Position numbers and translations under genes: made by a program. Shown in pieces: positions 1-12,052 of a stretch of 64,000 nt of DNA. Under the pieces are notes generated by a model. The model worked only from the letters and a program-made list of their open reading frames with translations. It was not told the DNA's origin and searched no databases. The stretch spans positions 3,224,001-3,288,000 of the forward strand of contig JABELC010000003.1 in assembly GCA_028455995.1 (NCBI GenBank), in the 5' to 3' direction. This stretch comes from Scleromitrula shiraiana (taxonomy: Eukaryota; Ascomycota; Leotiomycetes; Helotiales; Sclerotiniaceae). How positions within the stretch are numbered: position 1 is the stretch's first letter; each line of letters begins with the position of its first letter.

Positions 1-1620
1 AATCAAAATCACCAAGATAAAAATAATTATAATAAAAATCACCATAATCAAAATAACTATACACTTCAATTTAATCAAAGCTACTTTAATCAAAATCGAT
101 CTAATCAAAATCAATCTAATCAAAATCACTATAATATAAATGATTATAATAGAAATTACTACAATCAAAACAATTATATATTTCAATTTAGTTAAATTCA
201 ATCTAATCAAAGCCAACATAATCGAAATCAATCTAATTAAAATCAATTTAATCAAGATTATCATATACTCTAGAATAATTAAAATAATTATAATTAAAAT
301 AACCGTAATTATAATCAAAATAACTGTGATTTTCAATGCGAATAGAATTAAAAAAAAAAGTAAAGGAATAAAAGGGTATATATATGCAAAAATAAATATA
401 AAAATTAAGAATATTATTAAAAAAAGAATTATTAATATCATATATCAAAAATCTAATATTAAATCAATTTAAGTAAAATATATAATAATACAATAAAATT
501 TAATAATAAAAATAACGATTTTGATTATAAATTGATTATATATAAATTAATTTTATAATATATAAACATTTCAAATAAATTTATAATAATAGCATTTTTA
601 ATTATACTTAAAAATAAAATATTTAAATATTACATATTAAATCTTATTATATTTTTATAAAAAATAAAAAATCTAATTGCAGAATTTAAAGCATAATATT
701 AAAAAAAACTATATTATTGTAATATAATGAATAAATGAATAAGATTAATAATAAAAAATATTATAAATAAAAATCAAAAAAAAAAATTTAAATAATATTT
801 GGAGTTGTTTCTTGCAAAAATAAGATAATTATACAAAACCTTATTAAATAATATAAAAAGTCAATTATATCTTTATAAAAAAATAATTTTATTATGTTAA
901 TAAATCAAATAATGTATTTAAATATATTATTAATTAATTGCAAATACCTTTAATCTTATTTAAAAAATCAAGGAAATAATTTAAATCTATAATGAATTGT
1001 AAAGTAATAATATTGATATATATTATATTAAAAAAAAATTTATGAATAATTTATAAAATTAAAGCAAAAGCTTTAACCACAACAAATATAATAAAGTAAA
1101 TAATCATAATAATTAAAAAGAATATAATAATTATCAAGATCAATTTGAATTATAATTTAATATTCAAAATCGATATAATAAAGAAAGTTTTAGATTAATC
1201 TATAAAAAACAATATTAAATATATAAAAAAAAAGGATATTTCTTTATAAACTATTTAAAATCAAATCAAAAAAAAGCTTAAAGGAAATATAAAGAAAGGG
1301 TTATTAAAAATAATAATAATTATATTTATGAGCAATTTTTGATATATTATAAAAAAAAGCGAAAGATAAAGAAAAAGAATATTGAAAAGATTTATAAGGT
1401 ATTTTATATAAAGATAAAATATTTAAATAAAATTATATCAAAAATATATTATATATTGAATAGTTTAATTAATAATCTATAAATAATTGTTAAGCTTATA
1501 AAGAAAGTATTTGAGTATATATTAATATATAAAAGATTATTTAATAATAATTAAACTAATAAAAATATAATATTGAAGCAAATTATACATGATCTTAGAA
1601 TATTTTTTGTAAATAATAAA

Positions 1621-1990
1621 TACGATTTTGATAAATTTCAAGGCGTTATAATCAATATAGGAGTAGTGATAATATCGATTATCGATAAACGATAATTTAA
1701 AGTATTACAAAAACTAATCGATTTAATTATTAACTATAATAAGGCAAAAATCGTAAAGATTATATTTGAAAAAAAAAATGTTAAAAAATTTATTAGATTA
1801 TATAAAATTGAATTATTGATTAAACAAATTAAAGTTTACATTATTTATGCAAATATACTATTTTTATTTTGTTTGGCAAATATAAATAAACTTAATATAT
1901 TTTTTAATAATATCAAAAACTAGGTTATTTGCAATAAAACTAACAAATATTTCTTTATTATATAAAAATATAACTATAATTTTCTATTAT
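1621..1990 (+). pseudogene. Relic of copia aspartic protease region
   Basis: In one + frame the stretch keeps the pattern of a retroviral-type aspartic protease. There is a beta-strand leading to a mutated D-T/S-G motif near 1650 (the Asp codon reads as Asn), then a spacing of small and hydrophobic residues and a PFLFCL-like segment near 1855, typical of fungal copia elements. Several in-frame stops interrupt it. It is non-functional and was identified by the pattern of surviving residues. Confidence 0.6.
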
Positions 1991-2059
1991 AAAAATATAA
2001 TTATAATGTATTTATATAATCGATAATTTTAGATAGCATCTACTATTTTATAAAAATAA

Positions 2060-3130
2060 AATTATATTATCTATATAAATGCTTTAGTTATTTAGTTATT
2101 TATAAATTATATAATATATTTAAGCAAATTGATTATGATGATATAAGTAAAGATGAAATCGACAAATTGATAAAATATTATAATCAATATCAAATATATA
2201 GCAAATTATTAAAGAGATTCAAATTCAAAATCAATAATAGTAAAAATAATGATATTCGATTCAATTATATAATTATAGTTGATATAATGTATATCAATAA
2301 AAAAATGATATTGTATATATTTAATAAAATAATAAGATATTAAATAGTAATATTTTTAAATAATTTATTAGTGAAATATATTTGGAATATAATTTAATTT
2401 AAATAGATTAATATTTATGTAAAATCTTTAAATTATATTATTATTAATGCAAATATATAATTTATTATAAGGGAATTTAATAAATATATAAGCATTATGA
2501 TGATCAAAATAAAAATAGTTTTTATAAAATTTTATTAATCAATTAATAAAGTTAAGCAATATTATAAAATTGTATAATAAGTATTTAAAATTTTATAAAA
2601 CAAATTATAATAATCTAATTTTATAAAGGAATAAATATTGTAGATGGCGATAAAGATTATAAATGATTTAATAAGCCTTAATAGACTAATTTTAATATTT
2701 CTAATATTCAATATATTTATATGTATGGGAGAATCGAACTCATCAGTAAAAACTATTACTAACTAAGCGATAAAATTATAAAAAGCGAATAATAAAATTT
2801 GTAGGTATAAAGCGACTTAATTAATAAAAAACGTATTATAAAAACGGAATGGATTATTTATATATATAGTATATAACTTGAAAGTATATTTAAAAATTCT
2901 AATGTATAAAAAGATTATTGGAACGAAAAAAGAAAAATGGACAGGACCTTATATTCTTGAATTGATGGAGGACGAGAATTATAAAATCAATATAAATGAT
3001 TATATTGTAATTATACAATTAATATTGGTTTGCTTGTACTATAGAGAATTTATTGATCTAATATTAATACCACTAATAATATATACAGAAAACCACGTAT
3101 TATTTATACCCATAAATAACGGCAATAATT
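2060..3130 (+). pseudogene. Relic of copia integrase
   Basis: The surviving residues follow the zinc-binding N-terminus (about 2060-2230) and the catalytic core (VDIMYI-like strand near 2280, a later segment with a DAN-like end near 2450). The C-terminal part at 2878-3130 is still open for 84 codons and includes KWTGPY. The 84-codon piece has no ATG of its own and is not a gene. Cys and His ligands of the zinc site are largely mutated to Tyr. Confidence 0.65.
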
Positions 3131-3479
3131 AATTAATTGTTCAAAAAACATTAAAAGCAGTGATACTCAAGTTACCTAAATTAGTAATTCGTAAATATGG
3201 TAAACCAAAAAAAAATCAAAGCTTTAATACTCCATTACCAATAATAATTTAATTTTATTAATATATTCAATAAAATATATGATAAAAAATATAATTTAGA
3301 TTATATATAGAGAATAAAGATTTTAAGGAAACATTACTAAATATCATAATATTATTAAATGACGAATATATTATATATCCGGTTGATGCTTTTTTTGTAA
3401 AAAGGTTGATTTTTTTTATTGGGTAAGCTAAATATAATAAAAAAAAAATAAATGGAATATATATAAAATTAAGAAAAAA

Positions 3480-4130
3480 GGAATTAGATAGATTAATGGA
3501 AATCGATATATTCGAAGTAGCAAAATAAAAGAATATTTCAATAAAAATAAAAATCTTTAAATATAAATAAATTAATAAATTTAAATATTTAGGTATGGAG
3601 AATATATATAAGAAATCGAGGTTTATTATATAAAATTTTAATGATACAGGAAAATATATTATACTTATATAATCTTTAATTATATAATATTTAATTTATT
3701 GATTAGTATTAATAATTATAATTATTATAATGGTAGTAAAAGGCAATAATATATTTAATGTTTATTTATATAATATTATTCAAATATATATATAAACAAA
3801 TTCGAAATTTATATGTTTTATTTTTATATATATAATTCTAGAAATAAAATATCTATCTAGAACTATACTTTATATAATATAATTACTATATAAAATACCA
3901 AAAACAGGAAATCATTAGTTCAATATATACCTAAATCACTATATTATAAAGTTTAAAATAGCGATATTAATATATAATCTTTATTTACTATATATATAAA
4001 AACAAGAATTTAGAATTATAATAATATAAATTAATGATACTTTAATTATCGTTAATAAACAATTTATTTATAAAAAGGAATACTATTTGAGAAAAATTAA
4101 GTTTTTATATAAAAAATAAAAATAGCTAAT
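3480..4130 (+). pseudogene. Relic of copia reverse transcriptase
   Basis: In + frame the relic begins with the Glu/Leu-rich entry segment of copia RT. It continues with a KSR-(I/L)-type motif near 3615 followed by a stop, a YKIPKTGNH-like segment near 3890-3915 (family: LYG-P-G--W), and a catalytic segment near 4030 in which the paired aspartates read N-D. Multiple TAA codons lie where CAA (Gln) is expected, as RIP would produce. Confidence 0.65.
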
Positions 4131-4539
4131 TAAAGTATACTCATTTAAGTTTAATAATGATTTAATATTATTAAAAAATTTAATGATTATAATAAATTAA
4201 AAATTTCAATATAAAAATATAAAGCAAATCAAAAATATTAATATTAATATATACAAAATATATGGCAAATTTTAAAAAAATGCAATATTGAAAAAGCAAT
4301 ATATTGTATAATGCGTTTGCGGTGTTTATATTGCAATTTATTATTAACCCAAAGCTTTATTTAACCTAATATAAATTATATAAAATATCAAATTAAATAA
4401 TAAAAATATAAAAGCACTCAATAAACGCATATAATAATAAAAGAAAAACTTTATAAAAGAACTTCAATTTATATTATTTAGTTTCAATACCTTTTATATA
4501 TATATATTTGTTAACGCCTTATATATTAATAACTCTAAT

Positions 4540-4980
4540 CTATTATTCTAAATCGAATATATTATTGTATTAATAAATAAAAATGGAAATATAGATATTA
4601 TATATTAGTTTTCAATTAAATATAAGTGTATTATTTGGATTATATTAATATTAAAATTTTATATAATAATCTTTAATTTTGATATAATAATTATTATTAA
4701 AAGTATAATTAATAAAATTTTCGATAATCACATTTTATTATTAATTATTTATATCGATTCATATTCTCTATTTTAATTATTAATTAAATTTGGAATAATA
4801 ATTGAAAAACAATTTATAATTGATATTATAATACTATATTAATTATATAAGCGTAAAAAGATTATAAAAATATAATGAATTAGTGGCAACGATAATTCAA
4901 TAAATATAATAATGAAGGTAAAACTTTGCTTAATATTAAAAAAATTTATTGATATAAACAAAATATCGATAAAAATCAAT
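4540..4980 (+). pseudogene. Relic of copia RNase H domain
   Basis: In + frame a recognisable copia RNase H tail survives: an EYIIVL strand, a NKNGNIDIIY segment, a YIDSYSLY segment near 4750 corresponding to the D-S-x-S-L catalytic strand, and a terminal W(I)SGN-like motif followed by a Leu/Lys-rich end near 4940. At least three stops interrupt it. It marks the 3' end of the polyprotein, so the 3' LTR should begin shortly after. Confidence 0.65.
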
Positions 4981-5030
4981 AAATAAATTAAGCATAAAAA
5001 AGGATTTTGATTTTTTCTTTATTTATTTTT

Positions 5031-7000
5031 TGGAGGATAGCTAGGCAATGATCGGTTCTGTTTATTTAGTTTATATATGATTATTATAAAGCAAGGTAAT
5101 AAGGGATACAATATAAAAAATAATAATAATATAAAATAACGATAATATACAATTAGGATAATACTTATCTCAATTCGATTTTAAAATATTACGTTGTATA
5201 TAAATAAGTTATAAAGATTTTAAGATGGCGAAAGGCTAAAAAAAGCTTATTTTATTTTTAGATAGTTTATAGTTTTTATAGATTTTAACTTTTTATATAT
5301 ATAGTATTAGGTTTTCAAAGAGTTACTAGTATTTATATAGTCAAATATATAATCTTACGTTATATGTCCATTGAGGAGATATATATCCTTAACGGTATAT
5401 AATATCTTTCTTGAACTCCTTGAACAAATAATACAATACTGATTGATATTGTAATTGTATAGTTTCATACCCCCGGAGTCATATAAACATTTTTAAATAT
5501 TTATAAAATATTATTATTAAAAATATAATAATAAATATATTTTAAAATCTTAAATTGAATATATAATAAAAAAGTCTTACTATCAAAATTATTTTTAAAA
5601 TAAAATCCATCTTTAAATAATTTGCAAAACTCATCATATTTTTTAAGGTTTTAGTTTAAGAAAAAATAGTTTGAAAAAAAAAGATTTCTTTTTATTATAT
5701 TGATTTAAGAAAAAGAATTAAATAAAAGTATTTATATAAATAATTAAAAAAAAATATTGTATTTTAATAAAAAAAATAAATTCTCTATTATCATATAAAG
5801 AAAAAATTAAAAAAAAAGAAAAAAAAGGAAAAAAATAAATTATTATAAAATAATAAAAATTTATTTATTTTTAAAGAATATTTTTAAATTCTTATAGATC
5901 TTATTGATTTAGAGGCAATAATATCTTCAAATGAAAATCAAAGTTTTTCAATATAATTTCTATAAATCCGAAAATAATAAATATATGAAAAAAAATAAAA
6001 GAAAAAATAAAAAAGAAATAATAAAAAAGATCTCATTATTATTAAAATTTTAAGAATTTAAAAATTTAAAAATATTATAAAAATCTTAAAAAAGTAAAAA
6101 TTGAAAAATTAAAATTTTAAAAGATTGAATTAAAAAAACCAGATTGAAAGCATACATAATAAATACAAAAACTTATAATATCGTTTTAATATTTACATAT
6201 TTTATTTTAATATTATATATTGTTTTTAATCAAAATATTTTACTGATATTTCAAATTCAATTCCAATTTCTTCAAGAATATTTCTATTATTATAATATCG
6301 CCTTAATATTTATAATATTTAATCTATATAATATTAATCAATATAGTTTTACTTTAGTTAAATCATATAATTATAATATTATAGTTTATATTTAATATTC
6401 TTATTATTAATCTATTTATAATATAGATTATTAAGTCATATATATATATGATTGTGATCACGTGCTTGTCACATGCTACTTTGTGATCTATATCCCAATA
6501 ATAACTTCGATTTTTAAAAATCATTAAAATCACTTCAAATTTTTATATATAATAATTTATATCCTTATACTTACTATATTAAAATATTATTTAATATAAT
6601 TTTGATTTGAATGAATTATTAAGATTTTTAAAGATTTTAACGAGTTAAAAATACCCTTAAAACTTCGACTTTTCAAGATTATTATATTACATTTTAATAT
6701 ATAATATTTATATTAAATGAAAGCTTTTTTTTCTATATATTCATATATATCTTCATTATTTCCTAATATAGTAATTTACTTGATTTAAATCAAGTTAAAA
6801 ATATCGTGTTTTTATATGATTTTTACTTTATATTTAAATAAATATTATAAATTTTAAAATCATTATTTAATCTTTAAATTTTAATAGTAGATATTTTAAT
6901 ATAAAAATAATCTATATTTAATATTTTAAATAATTCTATAAATAATTGATTGATTTATTTACATCGGCGCAAGAGGTGATTTGTACAAAATCGTCGATTT
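5031..7000. repeat. AT-rich, gene-free tract (rest of RIP block)
   Basis: The DNA is nearly pure A/T with homopolymer runs and no open coding signal on either strand. The only less AT-rich islands are about 5330-5480 (possible remains of the copia 3' LTR) and about 6450-6500, which contains GTGATCACGTG and a nearby GTGATC. The 83-codon ORF at 6144-6395 starts with TTG, is Ile/Tyr/Asn-rich and reflects base composition only. Confidence 0.6.
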
Positions 7001-7412
7001 TGAAGCGATTCGCTTATTTTGCGCGTGCTTCAATTTTAATTTGACCGAGTACATATCGAAACAAAATAAAATGTTATCAAAAAAAGAAAAGAAAAAACAA
7101 AAAGCAAGGAAAAGAAGCTACCCCCTGTGTCAGGTATGACGTTGGTTTCAGGCGATCGAGTGTGGCTGGTGCAATTTGTGGTGGTTCATTCACATGATGT
7201 TGGCTACAAAGAATGATAACATCCAATACAGTCATTGAAAGACCTTGATTATGATTGTGGCCATGCGGTGCAACTTGGGTGGCCTTGATTCAAAACTACA
7301 ATACAAACGACTCCAAGTCTCTCTTAAATTTAATATTATTCCATCTTGCAAATAAAAAACAACCAAAGACTGAATAGAAAATTCCCAATAACAATCGAAT
7401 CAAGTCGCAAAC
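7001..7412. other. Isochore edge and 5' region of the next gene
   Basis: Composition returns to normal between about 6960 and 7100 (CpG-containing words reappear). The rest is the leader and promoter of the gene that starts at 7413. No tRNA, repeat or small ORF with support was seen. Confidence 0.5.
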
Positions 7413-8910
7413 ATGCTCGAATACTTCACCTACAAAAAAGTCAAGAAACATCGCGACGAAAAAGAAAAGCGCGATTCCAGATCCAACACTCCAATCGCAT
7501 CCCCATCAATTCCCACATCATCTCGTCCTTACCCTCCCACCAAACTTCGCACATCATCTTCCTCTTCTCCATTCGAAGGTCCCGCCAGCCCCATTCTAAA
7601 CGACGAAGATGAATATTTTCTTCATCGGTTCATTAGTGCTGAGGGAACTCCGCCTCCTCTGCCGGAGAGAAGACCGACTCTGCCAGCTAGACCGAGTGAT
7701 TTGAGTGCAACGGGGCTGAGTAGGTTGGAACAGTTGGGTTTGGGAGGAGAGGTGGGGAGTTCGGGGGACAATGAGGGACAGTTGGTTTTGCATGATGCTG
7801 CTGGGAGTGAGGATAGGGATAAGGAGAATGTGAAGGAAAAAGGAAAGGGGAAACCGAGAAGTGAAGAGGTTGTAGATGAATCTGGTGATGTTGATGAGAA
7901 GGCTGGGAAAGCGGCGAGAAAATGGAAGGCGTTGAGTTTTTTGCATAGGAAGAAGGTTTGTTTACTTTTAATATATACCAGTAAAGTTGTTAAACAAGAT
8001 GAAAATAACTAACATAACCCAATTCCAGGAAAACCAGCCAACCCCCGATCTTCAACCCGATCCCTCCATCCCCCCCTCCGAAGCACAACGAGAAAAAGAC
8101 GACCTAACCACCATCCTCGAAGATCTCAACCTCTCCGCCCACAACAACCGCGCCTTCTCCCTCTCCCCCGACTCCACCGCTCTCGTGCAGAAATTCACCC
8201 TCATCCTCAAAGATCTCATAAACGGCGTGCCAACCGCCTACGACGACCTCGTACACCTCCTCGACGATTCCCAACCCACCCTCGCTAAATCCTACGACTC
8301 CCTCCCCTCCTTCCTCCAAAAACTCATAACCCAACTCCCCTCCAAATTCACCTCCACCCTCGCCCCGGAACTCCTCGCCGTGGCCACAGAAGCCCAAGCC
8401 TTCCCTATCGCGAACGCGGCCAGCGCCGCGCAAAAAGGCGGGATGGGCGCCGCGGCGAAATCATTCCTTACGCCGAGTTCTTTGAAGGATTTGGTTACCA
8501 AACCGGGGGCTGTGGTGGGCATGTTGAAGGCGATTGTGAATGCGTTGAAATTGAGGTGGCCGGCTTTTATGGGGACGAATGTGTTGCTTAGTTTGGCGCT
8601 GTTTGTGCTGTTGTTTGTTTTTTGGTATTGTTATAAGAGGGGGAAGGAGGTTAGGTTGGGGAGGGAGGGGAGTCGGAGTGGGATATTGACTCCGGGGGAG
8701 AGTAGTGGGGGGGAGGGGAGGAGTGGGGGGAATAGGGAGAGTAGAGAGAGTAGTCGGGGGAGGGGAGAGGGAAGGGGGGCTGGGGTTGAGGTTGCAAATG
8801 TGGATGCGGATGGCGATGGGTATAAAGCGAGGAGGGATAGGAGACAGAGGGAGAAGGAATTGAAGAAGGATGAGCTGAGGAGGGAGAAGAGTCGTACGAG
8901 TCGTAAATGA
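7413..8910 (+). CDS. Conserved-type single-pass membrane protein, function unknown
   Basis: Two exons, 7413-7955 and 8029-8910, joined through a 73-bp intron with GT...CTAAC...AG; phases close and give 474 residues. The first 180 residues are polar, Ser/Pro/Arg-rich and probably disordered. Residues about 200-340 are Leu-rich and helical. One clear membrane segment lies at about 364-384 (LLSLALFVLLFVFWYCY), followed by a very basic and Gly/Ser/Glu-rich tail ending in Arg/Lys. No signal peptide is seen. I do not recognise the family. On the coding strand about 8040-8400 is C-rich and 8640-8890 is G-rich, an abrupt skew change within one exon. It faces BRE2 tail to tail. Confidence 0.75.
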
Positions 8911-9492
8911 GGAAATTTGGTTTATGATATTTGGATGGCTGGATGGATGATTGGATGGATATACCCTTAAACGAACACAAAGAAACGATATGAGCCATGA
9001 TTTTACAATATAATGAATGAAAGTTAACGAATGAAAATACTAAGTTTTGCAAGATTTTCGTACTCGCCTTCAAGCTCGGATGACAGTTTGATGAAATCAT
9101 CAATTTAGAATGATACTTCAGAGAGTCTTGGCTCACTAAATACATAGTTTTGCTATTGAACCTAAATCGCTTAAATAGAATAAGGATAAGTTCAAGTACT
9201 CAAGAACCGAGTTAATTTAATTGCTAGTAAATATCATATTAATATGATATAATAAATAGCTCCCCATACACCCAAATCAAACCAACCTAACCTAACCTAA
9301 CCCAGCCCATCTGAAAGTAATAAATAGTACTACATATGCCGACCAAATTAAAACAACCTGTATTTAATACTCCCCGAACTGAAAAATGTTTTTGCATTCC
9401 CCTGGTTTGAAAAACAAGAAATAACGCCAATGAATGCTTACTTCGGCACTGCATCTTCCTTTTTCTGTTCCCTAGTTCCCTCCCTCACTCGC
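8911..9492. other. Convergent intergenic region
   Basis: It separates the 3' ends of the 7413 gene and BRE2. It holds a short degenerate GGAT run just after 8930 and an (AACCT)3-4 run at about 9283-9302. Nothing coding was seen. Confidence 0.5.
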
Positions 9493-11318
9493 TCACTCAT
9501 CATCCTGGACCAACTCTTTAATCTCCACACCCCCACCCCCACCCACCAAACCCTCACCCTCCTCTCCCGCATTACCCCCTCCATTCGCACCATTAACCCC
9601 CCACTCCTTCTTCGTTTCCCCTCCATCTCTCAACCAGAAATCAACTTCATCAATGAGATCATACAGGATATCCTCGACGATCTGCTCGTCATAGCGAAGA
9701 CTTATTGGTTTTAAAGATTTTGTTTCTTGATTTTGAGCTTCGTCTTTTTTATTTGTATTTGATTCATTATCAGCATTGGTCATCTCGGTATCTTCACCCG
9801 CTTCAGATGACGATGAAGGAGGAATCCAGAAATCAGGACCAAAATTAACTTCTGCCGCACCGCCGCGAAATACCGAGACAGCGGGGAAATAACCTAACAT
9901 GCCATCATCCAGACCTTCTCTCGCTCCAACCTGGGGTTGCGGTTTTGAAGATGGGGGGAGAAAGGAGAGGAGATCTTCGAAAGCTGTTCCGACCAGTTTT
10001 CCGTTCTTGTATATCTTGATAGATGAATGGGGTAAAGTGCGAAGAGCAGGAACAGGATGTGTTGGTTTTGGTCCTTGGGCTGCCATGTTACTTAAACCTC
10101 CGGTAGAGGATATAACAGGAGACGGATTCATTAACTCCTCGAGTTCTTTACAGGTGGAATATTCGATTTGCTCGAAGTATAGATGGTTTTTGAATCGAAT
10201 GGGTACTCGATCTCGTATTATATCTGCTCGTTCATAATTTCCTTCCTCTGCTTCGTCGGTCAAATCTACAGCTGGATTGTAATTTCCATTCACGACTTTT
10301 TGATGGAGTCGCTCTGAAGGTAGGTTGATCTCGAGTCCGATTACATCACCCTCGTTAATGGATTCTCCTGCGGGGAAAAAATCTTTCGGTCGTGACATCC
10401 ATACCTTTTGTCCAGCTACATCGCGGATTCCATAGCTGTAGGCATCAAATCCGACAGGTGCATCTTGTGCTGCTTCTCGTCGTGCAAATCCCATACGAAC
10501 GTGACCTTTAGATTCTGGTGCTGGTTCTCCTGGCTTAACTTTTGGCACTCCGCTTGTAATTCTACACTCCCAATACCATCTACCTTCCCTAATCCCCACG
10601 TTGGCCTTTGCCATTCGGAATCCTTTGTCTGTTGTTATATGTTTTGCCGATTCATCCATCATCATATGAGGAGCTGAATCTTCGAAACTTAATCGTGCCT
10701 CGAATGGTGCAGTTTCGGTTTGGCGATAGTAGAGAATAGAGGGGAAATTGGGATCTGCTATGGCCCTCGTATACCGGAAGTTCTTCTTGTTATAAACACT
10801 GTAATACATAAGCTTCAATTCTTTCATGCGCATGCATAAAAGACTTACTGATCAGTAGTCTCATGAAACTGTATCTCTGTCCCATCAGGTGCAACCTTCG
10901 TATGCGACGGAATAAGAGTTGGGCCTCTTGGAGCTTCGAAATCCGCAATCTTTGGCGCAGGAATTTTGTATCGAAGAGGCGTAACACAATTGGCATCTGA
11001 TTTCTTTTTGCTGCCAGAAGAGTTTCCTTTTATATCCGATGTAGCTTTTGAGCTTCCTTCTGGCGCAAGAGAACCACCTTTTGATTCCCTCTTCTTGAGT
11101 GATTCCTTCTTAGCTCGAGAAGCGCGTTCGCGCACTCCGCCTGGTGTTTCGTCGCCCGTCTTTTGGGCTTTAAAATCAGGATTTAGAGGTGAGGATATGG
11201 CTGGTTGATGATCATCTTCGAGAGCACGCTTTTGCGACAACGAGGTTACTGGTGGAAGGATTGGTGTTGTAACCGAAGGTGTAGATCCCCTCCTTGGAGA
11301 TTGACCGTCGATCGACAT
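9493..11318 (-). CDS. BRE2: COMPASS (Set1C) subunit Bre2/Ash2-like, SPRY domain
   Basis: Exons 11318-10849 and 10798-9493 around a 50-bp intron (donor GTAAGT) give 591 aa. The N-terminal 110 residues are Ser/Lys-rich and disordered. From about residue 125 the Ash2/Bre2 SPRY core follows, recognisable from REGRWYWECRI, HVRMGFARREA, the split SPRY segment with YGIRD, and GDVIGLEI. The C-terminus carries LRYDEQIVEDILYDLIDEV, the conserved helix (SDI-like) that in this family contacts Dpy30/Sdc1. By family knowledge the protein is a nuclear scaffold of the H3K4 methyltransferase complex. It ends in acidic and Gly-rich residues. Start codon and stop are clear. Confidence in the family is high. Confidence 0.92.
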
Positions 11319-11629
11319 TTTTCCTCCTACAATCGAGATATTGGGATTGTTCTTTTTCGTAATGGATAGATGAGAAACAAAATAATTATTACCTATAATT
11401 TTATAGAAAGCTTGAAGTGAAGCTATGCTTTACATGAAATGGTGCACGGACATTTTGGTGTTCGAGACCCCACATACTACAGCTGTATTACCTCGTTTAA
11501 TGGAGCACGTATGGAGTTCGTGATTCCAACCTTTTGCAAGATGCAAAAAAAGGCTACCCCGATAAAAAAAAAGGATTAATTAACAACACCAGTTGAATTG
11601 GGATTGACAAGAAAGATGCAAAAAGAAAG
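11319..11629. other. Upstream region of BRE2
   Basis: The spacer between the BRE2 start and the tRNA-Asn gene must contain the BRE2 promoter. No other feature was seen apart from short A-runs near 11560-11580. Confidence 0.4.
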
Positions 11630-11736
11630 CTCCCTCGGGTGGGCTCGAACCACCAGCCTCTCGATTGCGGTTTAAACAGCTGTTGGAACAAGGTGTTATA
11701 ACAGTCGAACGCGCTAGCCAATTGCGCCACGAGGGA
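11630..11736 (-). tRNA. tRNA-Asn (GTT) with intron
   Basis: The minus strand folds as a tRNA. A 7-bp acceptor stem (TCCCTCG/CGAGGGA), a D-arm with AATTGGCTA, a 5-bp anticodon stem TTCGA/TCGAG, and a T-arm with GGTTCGAGCCC are all present. The loop reads C-T-G-T-T-A, giving anticodon GTT at 11702-11700 and therefore Asn. About 33 nt between position 37 and the 3' half of the anticodon stem form an intron at the canonical site, leaving a mature length of 74 nt. The A and B boxes are intact, so it is probably functional. Confidence 0.93.
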
Positions 11737-12000
11737 TTTTGAAGCTATGAAGGCTGTTTGATGGAAGAACGTGATCTATTGGAATATATATGGTCTAGAT
11801 ATATAATTCGTTAGCGAAAGAAAACGATGCGGTTGTGAGTAAAGAGCGCACGTGCTCAACCATACTTAACATTCTGGATCTTTAAACTCAAGCCCACTTA
11901 CTGATTTGGCTAGTATTTATCTAGATTAACCTTGGTCCATTACAAGCTATAGGTATGTCTACAGGCCCGACTAAGATCTCGCCAATCATTCAATTCTGAA
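11737..12000. other. Spacer upstream of the tRNA gene
   Basis: Nothing coding is seen. The stretch is ordinary in composition and contains no repeat or RNA fold I could support. Confidence 0.35.
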
Positions 12001-12052
12001 TATCTCGTACATTGTGGAAGCATGAAGCATTATGTAGTGCTCAGAGCATGTT

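Larger units (their letters stand above)
1..5030 (+). mobile_element. RIP-degraded Ty1/copia LTR retrotransposon (left end outside window)
   Basis: The stretch has almost no G or C and no long ORF, yet reading it on the + strand and ignoring stops shows copia domains in canonical order. They are a Gln/Asn/Tyr-rich gag-like segment (1-480), an aspartic protease and its downstream region (about 1620-1990), integrase (about 2060-3130, with a WTGPY-type segment near 2940), reverse transcriptase (about 3480-4130) and RNase H (about 4540-4980). Integrase before RT is diagnostic of Ty1/copia rather than Ty3. Stops and Asp-to-Asn changes at the protease and RT active sites are what C-to-T/G-to-A transitions would give, as expected from RIP. 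No intact protein can be made. The right LTR must lie after about 5000 but I could not delimit it, and the left LTR is not in the window. The element class is fairly sure; the boundaries are not. Confidence 0.8.

Noticed and set aside
140..472. 110-codon ORF
   Set aside because: It has no ATG and consists of Ile, Asn and Lys codons because of base composition; it overlaps the gag relic in another frame.
2725..2790. tRNA-like T-arm (GAGTTCGATTC on the minus strand)
   Set aside because: No acceptor stem, D-arm or anticodon arm can be built around it, and it lies within the degraded integrase of the copia relic.
6144..6395. 83-codon ORF in the AT-rich block
   Set aside because: It has a TTG start and an Ile/Tyr/Asn/Phe-rich translation typical of AT-rich random sequence.
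7596..7946. 116-codon ORF on the minus strand
   Set aside because: Antisense shadow of the coding exon of the 7413 gene.
9283..9302. Telomere-like CCTAACCTAA run
   Set aside because: The unit is the pentamer AACCT repeated three to four times, not the fungal telomere hexamer CCCTAA; it is a chance simple repeat.
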